DNA of 64,000 nucleotides from Diphasiastrum complanatum (GCA_029204225.1 CM055101.1:45989906-46053905), one strand, 5' to 3'; positions 22,084-33,495 are shown, counted from the stretch's first letter. Notes: a model not told the origin generated them from the sequence alone. Translations and numbers: made by a program.

Positions 22084-22634
22084 GTAGGATCTTGTTTTAC
22101 TTTCAGTCTTTTGATGCTCGAGATATTCTTCTAAATTGATTCATAGTAGCATTTATGAATGGTTTCAAGCAATGCAGGGATGCAACTGATTCAGGATTTT
22201 ATCTTATTTAGTAAGAATCACCTAGCTATAGCTACAAATTAGTGGCATCCTCGTTTAAAAAATTAGCCTAGTTTGGTATATACCTTCAGTCTAGTTTTGG
22301 TTATTCACCGGTATAATTTTTGTAGCTGTAATGGAACGAGTTGGCTTCAAATAATATATGAGCTAGTTTTAGACTATTATCCTTTTGAGTGTCGGGAAAT
22401 AAAGTGCAAGATTTATAAGGCATGGAATTGGTTACTCACCTCATGGGCTTTGAATCAGATTATCAGCAAGGGAGCCTAAACTGGCTTTTGTAATAACTTC
22501 TATGAGCAACAAGCATGATTGTGAAGCTATGAACTCATTTCAAGGAAAATGTTTTGAAGGGAGTGAGGATACTTTCATATTGGCACCTATCTGAAGTGCA
22601 AGTTCTGATTGTCCATAGGCTCAACAACCACAAG

Positions 22635-23134
22635 TGTCATGCCCACGACTGATCTCGGATTGATTATCCCGCTAGAGGTCAGTAGGCCTACCTCGACCCG
22701 TAAGTTAATTATGATTATGAGGGGTTTGGGGCCCTCACGTGCATATGGTCATAATTAATGGTTGGAGGCCTAAACTCATGATGGTGGATTGTTATGGGTC
22801 TATTAGTGAATCATAGAGGAACTGGATGATGTAGCCCAGATAGGCTGCAGAGGTGTCCAGTGAGGTGTCACAATGCACTACTAGTGGTGCATGGGCCTTG
22901 GAGGGTATAAGTATACACATTGGGCTCTCATTAGTGTGTATGCTTGATTGTGAGATTAGTAGCTACATGCTACTAGTTTAACACCTCTATCCCTTGTGAG
23001 GGATCGATCCATAGCTTGGGGGCTAGATCCATAAGATCTACATTTGGTTGGGTTGGTTTGTCCACCATCCAATTTCCTTGTGTTGCTTTGTTGCAGCTAG
23101 CTTGTCTATTGTGTCCTTGGTGAGGGGCTTTATA
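22635..23134 (+). repeat. 5' LTR of a short non-autonomous LTR element
   Basis: 500 bp, starting TGTCATGCCCACGAC and ending GAGGGGCTTTATA. It includes a GGGTATAAGTATA promoter-like box near 22898. It is preceded by ACAAG (22630-22634), repeated directly after the 3' LTR, which proves the outer boundaries. A primer-binding site (23136) follows. A third, partial copy lies at 56577-56860. Confidence 0.85.
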
Positions 23135-23135
23135 G

Positions 23136-23148
23136 TGGTATCATAGCC
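23136..23148 (+). promoter_or_regulatory. Primer-binding site of the short LTR element
   Basis: TGGTATCATAGCC, one nucleotide after the LTR end and close to the initiator-Met consensus TGGTATCAGAGC. Confidence 0.75.
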
Positions 23149-24306
23149 AACGCTAAGCGATTTTGCCGTCGCGAAGTGCGCAAGTTGAGGCCAAGAATAT
23201 GGAGATGGATCTTCGGGGTGGGATCCTGATTCTTGGACTTTATGGAGCCAAAGTATTGTGCAAAAGCTTGGTGGGTGGTTCACGTTTCTCTTCTCAAATC
23301 ATGGGTTTTCGAGAGGGTATCGATTGTTTGGTAGATGCACTACCAAAAGTCACAATCGGTTTGATAAGTACGCTCTTGAATGGTGATTTTGAAAGGATTT
23401 TGATTCACCAATAACATTAAGTTTTTGTAATTACTTTTGCTATTTGCTTTTGACGTTAAGCCAAAAATTCAGCCTCTTGAAAGCTGAAATTTTGTGCTTT
23501 CAACAAGCTTGTTTCCTCGAGTACTTGTTTGCAAAGCAATCGGAACTTTTTTTGCTTTGGCAGAGTTGAATGCTGGTTTTTGTGTTGTGATGTGCTTCTT
23601 GGGTGTAGAAAAGTAGTTCGCTTTCAAATATTTCAACGTAAGTTGATCGTTCTTCTTTCCAAGTGACGAAGTATTTTCAAGTTTTGGATGGTTTCCCCCT
23701 TTTTATGGCCATTAAGGAGGTATCTTTTTTGTCATGAAGCGGAAGTGCTGTTTGAAAAGTTGCTTACATTCTTTTAAGGCTAGAAAGTGTTTGTAACGAT
23801 TCTAATTACTCTCTATAGTGTTCAAGTTTCAGCATAGAATCTGAACATAAGCAAGCTTTTGGGGAAATTAGCAGCATAATTTCCAGGCTCCAGCAAAAGT
23901 CACTGCTTTTTGCAAAAGCCGTATGGTGATTTAACCAGCTGAAGATTTGGTAAAAGCATAAGGCTTTAAACCATGCCTTTTCAAGTGCTTTGATGGGCTA
24001 ATTTTCCTTCAAGTTTCACTTGGATTAAGCTTTGACAACTTGCTTTTCTGCAGGAAAAGAAATCAGATTTCTTGTTGAAAGCTGATTTTTGACACCTGTA
24101 AGGCACATCTAAACAAGCTTATTTAAAGTACAAGCAAAACAAATCTTCTTAGCAATACTTCTAGTTCTGGTTGCAGGAAAAGGAAAGAAAAGCATGATTT
24201 TGCTTTTACCTAAGCACGTTTTTGCTGTTGTAACCAGAAATTGCTAACAGAACTTTCTGGTGGCCCGTGGGTGGATGTGTTGATAAAGAAACTAGAATAA
24301 AACTCT
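23149..24306 (+). mobile_element. Internal region of the short LTR element (TRIM/LARD-like)
   Basis: About 1.16 kb between the LTRs with no gag or pol homology in any frame. It is rich in AAGC/GCTT half-palindromes (for example near 23500, 23905, 23950, 24045 and 24180). It contains no purine tract before the 3' LTR, whose first 130 bp are missing, so an internal deletion removed that end. The element (22635-24653, 2.0 kb) must have relied on enzymes from another element. Confidence 0.7.
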
Positions 24307-24653
24307 GGCCTAAACTCATGATGATGGATTTTTATGGGTCTATTAGTGAATCATAGAGGAACTGGATGATGTGGCCCAAATAGGCTGCAGAGGTGTCCAG
24401 ACTCCAGTGAGGTGTCACTGTACACTACTAGTGGTGCACGGGCCTTGGAGGGTATAAGTATACCTATTGGGCTCTCACTAGTGTATGTTTGATTGTGTGA
24501 TTGGTAGGTACATGCTGCTGGTTTAACACCTCTATCCCTTGTGAGATCCGTAAGATCTAGGTTTGGTTGGGTTGGTTTGTCCACCATCATATTTCCTTGT
24601 GTTGCTTTGTTGCGGCTAGCTTGGCTATTGTGTCCTTGGTGAGGGGCTTTAAA
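24307..24653 (+). repeat. 3' LTR of the short element, 5'-truncated
   Basis: Matches 22767-23134 with high similarity, starting at GGCCTAAACTCATGATG and ending GAGGGGCTTTAAA. ACAAG follows at 24654-24658, the same as at 22630-22634. Relative to the 5' LTR it has an 8-nt ACTCCAGT-type duplication near 24401 and lacks a 30-40 nt stretch (GGATCGATCCATAGCTTGGG) near 24544. Confidence 0.85.
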
Positions 24654-25147
24654 ACAAGTGTCTTCATGCTTACCACAAGGTAAATTGCACCATAAGATGG
24701 ATAGTAATATATGTTAAGGCTTTATTCTCTATACAATAATAAGATGGCCCAAAGTAAAGCATAAAAGTGGAATAGTGGAGCGCACCAAAGTTAGTGTGAA
24801 ATATATATTGTCAATGTGCAATTTGTCTTTAACTTTTAGAAAGGAAAGCGACAAGATACCTCATTATTCTCTAAAGTGAATCAGAATGGAAAACTAAGCC
24901 ATTGGACTATGCTCTTGAGAATTTTTAGATTGTTTCTAGAGTATGCTTAGCAATTATCCATTAGATGCAATGCAAAATGTTTGAAGTTAAGGGGGATTTG
25001 AAAATATCCTAGGGGCACAAGGTAGTCATTTCAATTTTTTTTTACTTTCATTGGATTTCTCCCACCCTATGAATATACGCAAGAATTTGACCTTAAAGGC
25101 TATGGGGATCTCTTCTGGTTAAGGGGTGGAAATGTGTGACAAGTGCG

Positions 25148-25173
25148 AGCCATGGGTATATATACCCATGGCT
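25148..25173. repeat. 26-nt perfect palindrome at the LTR break
   Basis: Half-site AGCCATGGGTATA followed directly by its exact reverse complement. The equivalent place in the 5' LTR (28650-28676) is not palindromic (GCTGGGTATATATACACATGG), so the symmetry arose at this copy. Confidence 0.8.
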
Positions 25174-25602
25174 AACTAATCAAAAAAATAGTTAATCTGT
25201 ACTTTACAATTAGGATTAAGGCACTATGTGCTGTTGGCAGTCGCCTTCGGACGATATTTGATTTTGTCCGGTCGTGATGAAGGTACTGGTGAGCTGCCGA
25301 TTGTTCGAGTCGACTATTTGAGTTGATAGTGACATACGACTAATTGGAGGTAGCCGAATAATCGGTGTCGGATGTTGGCCGAATAGTCGAATGGTGAATG
25401 ATGGCCGAACAATCGGATGTTGGCCGAATAGTCGATGTTGGTTGAGTCGTCAGGACACTGTCACCGATTCCTTTGTATTTTTGCAGACTGTCAGAAAACA
25501 AGTGTATTTTTGCAGAGTATGTGATTGTACAAGTATTTACAACAGCTAGTGACGGATCTAGATTAGCAGAGAGATAGGGATGGAGAGGATAGAAATACAA
25601 CA
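25154..25602 (-). repeat. 3' LTR of the Copia element (truncated)
   Basis: Reads TGTTGTATTTCTATCC from 25602 on the minus strand. It matches 28657-29079 closely, including GCCGATTGTTCGAGTCGAC and the GGCCGAATAGTCG repeats. The match stops at GGGTATATATAC (25154), so about half of the LTR relative to the 980 bp 5' copy is gone. The break falls in a 26-nt palindrome. Confidence 0.85.
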
Positions 25603-25612
25603 CCCCCCCTTA
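25603..25612 (-). promoter_or_regulatory. Polypurine tract of the Copia element
   Basis: Minus strand AAGGGGGGGT lies directly before the 3' LTR TG start, the expected place for the plus-strand DNA primer. Confidence 0.75.
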
Positions 25613-26160
25613 ATCTGGATCCTTGAATGCCTTGATTTTCAAATTCAAGATAGCACATAAATTCTTGTGTGCTTCTTGATTTAACCCTTTTGTAAATATA
25701 TCAGCTGCCATGTACTGGGTTCTGCAAAATTTCAGACTTACCTCCTTGTTGAGTATTTTGCTCCTGATATAGTGGTATTTAATCTTGATGTGCTTGCTCT
25801 TTGAGTGAAATCTAGGATTGATCGATAATGCAATAGTACTCTGATTGTCACACTGAATCATTGTTGGAGCTGATTGTCTGAGACCAATATCAGAAAATTC
25901 CTCAACGAGATTGCCTTTTTGGTAGCCTGAGAGGCTGCAATGTATTCGGATTTTGTAGATGACATTGCAATGGAGGTTTGTTTCCGACTGTTCCATGATA
26001 TTGGACCATTATTGAACAGGAAGACAAGTCCAGAAGTCGATCTTTTGGTGTCAATATCGCCTGCCCAATTTGCATCTGTATATCCATGAAGTGTGTGGAT
26101 ATCGGATGAATCAACATCACCATAGCAGATACAGAGGTCAATAGTAGCTCATACATATCT
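25613..26160 (-). pseudogene. Copia RNase H
   Basis: Contains the typical end of a Copia pol: a CDNQSTIALSINPRFHSKSK block, KHIKIKYHYIRSKI and YMAADIFTKGLNQEAHKNL. The upstream part runs in a second frame (26156-25902: HPISTHFMDIQMQIGQAI, the Y-DAD-AG-region), so a frameshift lies near 25950. Final open frame ends at 25610 next to the purine tract. Confidence 0.85.
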
Positions 26161-27426
26161 GATTACTTTGAAAAGAGCTTTCCAGTGGATCATACCAGGG
26201 TTGGCCATATATTTGCTCAAGGAACTGATGGCGTATGCAAGATCGGGCTTGATAGAGACCATTGCATACATTGGGGATCCGATAATTGATTGGTTTGGAT
26301 ATCCCTTCATTTCGGCCTTCTCCTCATTGGTTTGAGGGCATTGTTCCTTGGATAATTAGACGTGGATCCATGGGATTATGTACAAACTTGCAATTCATAA
26401 AATTGAATTTTTTATGGAAGTACCTTTGCTGGGTGATATAGAGAAGTCTTCTGCTTCTGTCTCTGTGGATTTGAATCCCGAGACAATAATGCGCCTCTCC
26501 AAGATTTGTCATCTCGAATTCTTGGGATAGCATCCTCTTGGTATCCTTTGTCAGTTCGATATTGTTGTTGAACAACAACGTATCGTCCACGTAGAGTGTG
26601 ATGATGACAAAGAATTGATTGATAGCTTTGAAATATACATTACAGTTTGCAAAGCTAGGTTCAAATCCATGATCAAGAATGTGTTGATTTGATGAAACCA
26701 CGCTCTGGATGATTGTCTTAGACCGTACAAAGCTTTATGGAGTTTGCATATCTGATCTTCTAGACCATTGAGGATATAGCCTTCTGGCTGGATCATGTAG
26801 ATGTCCTCCTCGATAACTCCATTGAGGAATGCCGTTTGTACATCTATCTGGTGTACCTCAAGATCCGCTGCAGTAGCATATGACAACAACAGTCGAATGG
26901 AGGTATGCTTGACAACCGGGCTGAAAGTTTCGAAGTAGTCGACATTGGGAATTTGTGAAAACCCCCTTGCCACGAGTCGAGCTTTCCTTCTATCGATACT
27001 GCCGTTTGCTTTGTATTTGATCTTAAAGATCCATTTGCAGTTGATTACCTTTCTGTCTGCTGGCAGCTTGGTGACAGTCCATGTGTTGTTCCTCATCAAC
27101 GAGTTGTACTCCTTATCCATTGCTTCTTTCCAGAGATCTGAATTGGTTTGTGACATAGCTTCCTCAAATGTGGTTGGCTCCTGAATAGAATAGTGAGCAA
27201 ACTCATCAGTATATCGGACAGGCTGAGTTCGGGTTCTTGTTGATCTTCTGGTTGAAGTCTCTGCCATCTGGTTGTGAGATTCGACTTTGTGTCGGCCGTG
27301 TCGGCTGCTCCTGAGTTGCAGCTTCTTCTTCTTCTTCTGGGTCCGACTGTACAGAGTGACTGCTGGAAGTAATTGAAATTGTCTTCCGATAAGTTCAGTT
27401 GTCGGGGCAGAAATTGTAGATAGCAT
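26161..27426 (-). pseudogene. Copia reverse transcriptase
   Basis: Starts with the pre-RT segment EPTTFEEAMSQTNSDLWKEA, then CKWIFKIKYKANGSIDRRKA, ARLVARGFSQ, ETFSPVVKHTSIRLLLSYAT, HQIDVQTAFLNG and KLHKALYGLRQSSRAWF. A frameshift near 26700 leads into a second frame with the active site ITLYVDDTLLFNNN (YVDD intact) and LGIQIHRDRSRR. The region 26160-26320 (LAYAISSLSKYMANPG-like) links to RNase H. Family: RVT_2, plant Copia. Confidence 0.9.
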
Positions 27427-27860
27427 CTAGTCCTTGCCTTTCAAATCAATAAACTAATCTTCAATAAAAGTCACATCCCTGTTAGTGAAAAACTTTACAG
27501 GTGTCTATATTGTACAATTTATACATTCCATCAAAAGTACAATAGCCAACAAAAATAGTTTTGAATGAATGCTCATCTAATTTCTTTTTGTTGTCCTTTG
27601 GGACATGAGCATAGCCAATACATCCGAATACTCTCAAATGTTTCAATGAAGGCTTGGACCCTGTCCAGATTTCATGAGGGGTTTTGCTGTCAGGGAGGCC
27701 TTTAGTTATACATCAGTTCTGCACGTAGGTCGCTATTGAAACAACATGTTGCCAGAACGATTTGGGCAACGAAGCATGTGTTATCATGCATTTGGCAGAC
27801 TCGACTAAGGTCCTGTTCTTCCTTTCTGCCAGTCCATTCGATTGTGGAGAATAGGAAGCA
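27427..27860 (-). pseudogene. Copia integrase C-terminal remnant
   Basis: Minus strand, several frames: SPQSNGLAERKNRTLVESAK at about 27860-27800, then SKTPHEIWTGSKPSLKHLRV, FGCIGYAHVPKDNKKKLDEH and FVGYCTFDGMYKLYN. This is the catalytic Glu region onward (NGLAERKNRT) and the C-terminal domain. Only 240 bp separate it from the primer-binding site, so gag, protease and the integrase core are deleted. Confidence 0.8.
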
Positions 27861-28086
27861 ACCCATTAGAGCATACTGTGATTGCGAATCCATTTGGAAA
27901 TTCAGGATGAGCGTATGTAGATAGTAGATTATATGACTGGAAACAATTATAGCAACTGTTTATTCTTTATCAGAACAATCGTTCTGATAATGTACGCTCT
28001 AGTTCTGCTTCAAAGAATTAGAGAGTGGAATTACTGCTTTGATACCATGTTGGTATCAGATAAAAGAATCAAAGAGTAGTAATTAC

Positions 28087-28099
28087 GGTTCTGATGCCA
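28087..28099 (-). promoter_or_regulatory. Primer-binding site of the Copia element, with a second copy
   Basis: Minus strand TGGCATCAGAACC follows LTR end CCCAACA (28100). A second such site, AACA then TGGTATCAAAGC, lies 52 nt further in (28047-28036), so the LTR end and primer site appear duplicated in a degenerate form. Confidence 0.6.
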
Positions 28100-29079
28100 T
28101 GTTGGGATGTATCGCGACAACGCGGCGCAGTGGAAGAGCGGCGAGCACGCGCAGAGAATCCTGAATGCATGTAACTACATATATGGATTCAGACCGACTT
28201 TGGCAGATCGAAGTCTGTCCTACTTGGTCACAGTTTCGAAGTCACTGGATCGACACAATCGATTCCATAGCCATGCACGAATTATCTTGGTTTTAGATTT
28301 AGCTTTTAGAAGCGCATTAGGTGCGGAAATCAGAGCGACAAACCGACAAGAGCTAACAGTTATACGAATAGTTTAATCTATGAATAGGTTTATCTGCAAG
28401 CATGAATCTTTCAGAACATGAATAAAATGAACATTTAGCATGACATACACGACCTAGATTATTAGAACAATGATTATTCAGTCGTGAAAAAAATACAGTC
28501 TGAATCACAAAGTCGCGCTCTTCCTGAATCAATACTCTGTAATAACAGAGAGAAAGAACAAAACCATTGCGCTCTAGATGCTTGATTGATCGACTTGATA
28601 GTCGATTGAGCTAATTCAATGTCTGTGGAGCTTAACCGAGCAACTGATAAGTCGCTGGGTATATATACACATGGCTAACTAATTAAAAGAATAGTTAATC
28701 TGTACTTTACAATTAGGATTAAGGCACTATGTGCTGTTGGCTGTCGCCTTTGGACGATGTTTGATTTTGTCCGGTCGTGATGAAGGTACTGGTGAGCGCC
28801 GATTGTTCGAGTCGACTATTTGAGCTGATAGTGACATACGACTAACCAGAGGTAGCCGAATAGTCGGTGTTGGATGTTGGCTGAATAGTCGAGTGGTGGC
28901 CGAATAGCTGATGTTAGCTGAGTCGTCAGGACACTATCACCGATTCCTTTGTATTTCTGCAGACTGTTAGAAAACAAGTGTATTTCTGTAGAGTATGCGA
29001 CTGTACAAGTATTTACAACAGCTAGTGAACGGATCTAGATTAGCAGAGAGATAGGGATGGAGAGGATAGAAATTTAACA
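28100..29079 (-). repeat. 5' LTR of the Copia element
   Basis: 980 bp from TGTTAAATTTCTATCC (29079) to CCCAACA (28100) on the minus strand. The first 423 bp match the 3' LTR at 25154-25602. The remaining 560 bp have no partner in the window. An AGCAC sequence follows at 29080-29084; the matching target duplication cannot be tested because the other end is lost. Confidence 0.75.
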
Positions 29080-29084
29080 AAGCA

Positions 29085-30163
29085 CTCTCTAGATCTAGCC
29101 ATGGACAATCGGATATGGCAAACTCCATCACAAAACCCTATTGGATTGGACATTAGATGATCCTCATATCTTTTGTGCATCTACGTTCACCCTGGTGTAG
29201 TGGAAAACTATACTAGCATCCGAACAATCCCTAGAACATTAGCTAGGTTGTCCCATATTATCATAATCCTCATCGTCAGAGCCGATCAAAGTAAGGTTAG
29301 CACACACCATTGATGACAAACTCTCGTTAGTCGCCCACCCATAGAGACAATGTCGTCTCACACCTCTGCATTGTAGCTATAGACACCAAATCAGGCACAC
29401 TCAATTCTTTAACGGATCACAACGTCCCATACCGCCGCAATCCACCATTAACCATCACATACCTACATTTTGAGGCTAGAGTAATATACATTTTGGTATA
29501 AGCATGTGACCATCCATCCTGCGATAAAATGAATCGCCCACATCTATATACATAGTACAAGTGGTGGGTCATCTTTACCATTATGGCCATGCCTGGACCA
29601 TTGACATGTTCTAGTTGCGGGCATGGATGCGGTCACTAAACATGAGTTGCCCGGCGCCATTAGGACTTCGATACGTGGCACCACAACTACGTATCGCTCC
29701 AAATCAACGTTGCATCGCATTTAATGAGATCGTCACCTTGGGTTAGTTGTTGCGTCCCTTGGGGGTTACGTAAAAGTCTCTCTCCCTTTAAGGACCTGCA
29801 CTCAAAGGGAACAAACCAGGGAAGTGCAATCTTCTCTTTCCCAAGTTTCCTCATCATCTGCTTTCCTTTCCAACATAGTAGATATTCAGAAACCTACGGT
29901 TTGATTTGCACATCCAAATGATGATCAACAAAGTGCCAAGAATGGACAACAACCTACAGAAGAACCTAAGGTGCGTGGAGCTGCAGTGATTAGCCAGACA
30001 ATTTCATATTGAGATAATGCTGTGACAATCTCTCTAGCGATGACATCTCTACTATATTTAGCTGGATAGCTTCATGCTGAGATACCGATGGGGCATGTGT
30101 AGAGGAGTGCTGGAACCGATTGCACCACAACAGCCAACTATGGAGTTAGGGCTCCACACACAA

Positions 30164-30168
<5 letters not shown>
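29085..30168. other. Intron 1 sequence, nothing recognised
   Basis: Part of TBCD intron 1 between the Copia LTR and the LINE tail. No ORF, repeat pair or RNA gene is recognised. Confidence 0.4.
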
Positions 30169-30220
<52 letters not shown>

Positions 30221-30290
30221 TTATATTAATGTCTTTTCCATGCCAATAGGCATATAAGACGAAAAAAGTACACGTCAACAGAAAAGAAAT
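30169..30290 (-). mobile_element. LINE 3' tail, 5'-truncated, with TC microsatellite
   Basis: Minus strand: TTTTCTGTTGACG, then CTTATATGCCTATTGGCATG, GAAAAGACATTAATA and a 50-nt (TC)n run (30218-30169). The hairpin TATGCC-loop-GGCATG and the following GAAAAGACAT are shared with tails at 38977, 47628 and 51810. The CGTCAACAGAAAA stretch is shared only with the tail at 51880, placing these two in one subfamily. No coding part remains. Confidence 0.8.
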
Positions 30291-30885
30291 GAAATGCCAA
30301 TGTACTATACTACGAACATCTGAGAATGATACATGGACGTCATGGAACAGGAATTCTGTTGATAATGCTGTTGTGAGAGAACTTGTTGGATTAATCAGTC
30401 CTCTATGCAAAGTAGATACATGAGAAACATTGATGATTGCATCTTTAACATCTATGGTGTGCATTAAGTGACACCTTTCATGAAGTGTCTTCTGTATATT
30501 GAAGTCTTTACCCACTGAATGAGCTGATACAGTTGTGAGTGAAGAAATTGCGTGAAAAAGCCGATGAGTTTGTCCACTATTTATGAACTTATTACCAGTT
30601 GAATGAGCTTGACCACATATGTTTCTGTCATAATGCAGTTCTGGAAATCAATTTGTTTAGGTTATGCCAACTGCATGCATGTAAGTATTCAGTGTATATA
30701 ATTGCCCTCTCTGCCTAGCCCCATTGCAAGTGACACCCTAAGTCCTCTATAAGTCTTTTATAAGTACATGAAGTCAGTGTTTTTCAAGACTTTTGGCTAC
30801 ATTATCTTCGGTTATTTAGCGTGCTACGTAAGAGCTGCTGAAAGTGAGGCATTTAATGCAATAGGTAAATGATGCTTGGATGCAG

Positions 30886-31146
30886 ATAGCGAAGTATCAG
30901 GAGCAAAGCCACTTGTTGGAACCACATCTGGAAGACATCATACTACCATTGACAAGTATTTTGGAGACAGCCACAGCTAAGGTTCGGGATGCGAGTGACC
31001 TCGACATGGACTTTGTAAAAAGAATTTGTATGATTATTCACACCTTGGTAACAGTTTGTGGTTACAAGACGGTTGTCAAGTTTCTCCCACACCAGGCTCA
31101 TAACCTTGAGATCACTGTTGCAATACTTGAAAGGTGTCACCAAGAA
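30886..31146 (+). CDS. TBCD: TBCD exon 2
   Basis: 87 codons in phase 0, acceptor TGCAG and donor GAA then GTAAGT. Encodes IAKYQEQSHLLEPHLEDII, a variable charged stretch, then MIIHTLVTVCGYKTVVKFL and PHQAHNLEITVAILERCHQE, the strongly conserved second block of TBCD (helical, ARM/HEAT-like repeats that wrap beta-tubulin). Confidence 0.93.
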
Positions 31147-31309
31147 GTAAGTTTTCTTCCTAAAGATCCTCGAAAATTTCTTGTATTCTCAAAACACTCT
31201 CATACCTTGAATATTAAAAACTTAAAGAGTATGTCATCATAATCTAAATATTGGACAGAGAAAGATCACTGTAATGTTCTGCTCCTCTACCGGGTATCTG
31301 TGCTTGCAG

Positions 31310-31602
31310 TTCAAGGTTAGCAGCATTTCGAAGGAAGAGCGTACAGGCGAGTGGGAGACTGAATGTACTTTACTTTTGTGGCTCTCTATACTTGTTTTGA
31401 TTCCATTTGATATGACATCAGTTGATACGTCATTGTCTGAATCAAGTTTCTCAGAAAAGCATGAACCTGTGTCACCTTTGGTGGAGAGGATAATTCAAAT
31501 ATGCAAGGATTACCTGTCAAGCCCTGGCCCAGTCCGTGAAATGGCTGGGGTACTATTGTCACGTTTATTGACCAGGCCTGATATGTCCGATAATTTGTTA
31601 AG
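31310..31602 (+). CDS. TBCD: TBCD exon 3
   Basis: 293 nt (97 codons and two bases). Acceptor CTTGCAG at 31309; a second AG at 31315 is possible. Encodes SSISKEERTGEWETECTLLL, WLSILVLIPFDMTSVDTSL and a C-terminal block GPVREMAGVLLSRLLTRPDM. The WLSILVL-PFD-SSVDTS motif is diagnostic of TBCD. Donor AG then GTAGTG splits a Ser codon completed by exon 4. The intron before it is only 163 bp. Confidence 0.95.
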
Positions 31603-32435
31603 GTAGTGCATGGCCAATATGGTATTTTTTTAATTTTGTCATTCTTTGTTTGTGATAAACAGATTCCAAAAATTAATTGTACATTTCCAAGCATATTACA
31701 TAGAGTGATGAAATTTTCGTTTTAGAAACCATCCGATTTTAGATGATCTGAAGACCCTAGACTCCATGTGGTCTCCAATTTCTTGAAGATTGCTTGCCAG
31801 AATTTGCTAGTGAAATTTGAATCTAAGTCACTAACAATAATACTAGTGTTTCCATCCGGTTCAGAATTGGATGAATCAACGTGAAGCGTGGTTCTGAACC
31901 AGGTCCCTCTTGAAAGAATTGGAAAGAATCGGCAATTTTTTTTTTTTGTTGCATTTTTCTAGGTATAATGCTAAAAAATATCTAATGTAATACGTATAAT
32001 GTCTACAATGTTTCTAAAATCTTATAGATGTTAGATTGCTATTAAATACATTCATTTCAAAGCTCACTGTTGCTGGTAGAAAGCTGAAGCCTAAAACCAG
32101 ATTAAATTCAGTGCTATCAAAATCACAAGTGCACACGACAATGTTGAATGGACACATATTGAACTTCATAAACGAGATTCCATGCTCCGACTTCCACTTA
32201 ACATTGTGATTTATTATTTATTTGTGATCCATCATCAAACATCCGTCACATAGTACACTATGTAAACATCCAAATACAAATTAGAACATTGAAAAGCCAA
32301 AACAAAGAAGTGTTTATGTCACAATTCAAGCACCGTTTTTAATTTTTTTATTTTTGTTTGGGGTTCCGATTGGACCCGAGTGTTTCATTGACGAATCATG
32401 GTTCGTTCGCCAACGAATCGCGGTTCATGGAAACA
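31603..32435. other. Intron 3 sequence, nothing recognised
   Basis: AT-rich, with a T-run near 31936-31947. No ORF or repeat partner identified. Confidence 0.4.
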
Positions 32436-33203
32436 CTAAACAATATCCTTCGTTACTGACAATTGTAAACTTAGATCCATATAATGTCTCCAGATTTTAA
32501 GAGCATTTATCAAAGCAAAAAGTTCCTTATTGTAGGTGGAATACTGCCTTTGAGTAGGGTCCAACTTTTTACTTTCAAACACAATCGGTCTGCCATCCTG
32601 AAATAGGATTGCCCCCACAGTAAAGTCACTAGCATCTGTCTCAAGCACATATATGCAAAATTGGATACACACACGGTGTTTTAGAGTTTCTAAACTTTGA
32701 TTCACCTCTTCAGTCCAAGTTAGTAGAGGACCAAACTTACTGTGTCGGTTGGTTTTCTTTGCCCCTTTGAGGAGATTTGTCAAGGGTAATGCATAATCCA
32801 TGATGAATCAACGAAAAAACCTACTGAAGCCAAGAAAAGATTTGACTTCACGTATGGTCAGGAGAATGGGCCACTCACGAACCTTACGAATCTTGTTGGG
32901 ATCAATTTCCATCCCATGATCTGAAATATAATGTGATTGAGATATACTATCTTTGTTTGAAAGACTTCACACTTGGATTCCTTGGTGTAGAGCTTCTCTT
33001 GTCTTAGTAACCTCAAGACAGTTTTGAGATGCTCCTCATACTTCTTTAAAGTTCTACAATAGATGAGAATATCATCTAAGTAAAGCTATTGCGAACTTTC
33101 CCAAATAAGGACGAAGAACACCGTTCATCATTTGTTGGAAGGTTGCAGGGGCATTCATCAATCCAGAAAGCAAGACTATAAACTCTTAATGGCCATAACT
33201 AGT
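32436..33203 (-). pseudogene. Chromovirus-type Ty3 RT C-terminus and RNase H
   Basis: From 33203: GHYEF, then LSGLMNAPATFQQMMNGVLR, a degraded active-site region (YDILIYCRTLKKYEEHL; the Asp pair is not intact), VGFF and, in the ORF 32801-32436, ETDASDFTVGAILFQDGRPI, VFESKKLDPTQRQYSTYNKE and LFALINALKIWRHY. The SKKL-TQ-YSTY-KE signature is typical of chromovirus RNase H. It lies in TBCD intron 3 in antisense to the gene. Confidence 0.85.
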
Positions 33204-33495
33204 CTAAACCCGGTCTTTGCAACATCCTCACTTTCGATTTGAATAGCTTGATCTCAAATTGATTTTGGTGAAGCACTTTGCACCAAATCCAACAGACTCT
33301 TCTCCCGAAGCTCTCTTCAACGACGACGTTGTATTGTGTACACTCCATGTACGGCTTTGATACCAACTTGGATGTTTTTTCAAACAGGAACACAGATCAT
33401 GCTACACAGTAACACAGACAGAAAGCACTCTCCACACCAAGCGCACGTAGCAACTGTATTTCTCAAAACCAAAATACACTGTACATATAGTTCTT
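33204..33495 (-). mobile_element. Copia fragment (LTR end, primer site, gag start) inside the Ty3 RT
   Basis: Minus strand carries CATCCAAGT, then TGGTATCAAAGCC (33365-33353, initiator-Met primer site), followed by a frame beginning MECTQYNVVVEESFG and reaching FEIKLFKSKVRMLQRPGLD, which resembles the NFEIWKFKVRML opening of Copia gag. It replaces about 60 residues of the chromovirus RT between its DELID and GHYEF blocks. Confidence 0.6.

Noticed and set aside
28107-28376. Plus-strand 89-codon ORF
   Set aside because: It lies inside the 5' LTR of the minus-strand Copia element and has no motif.
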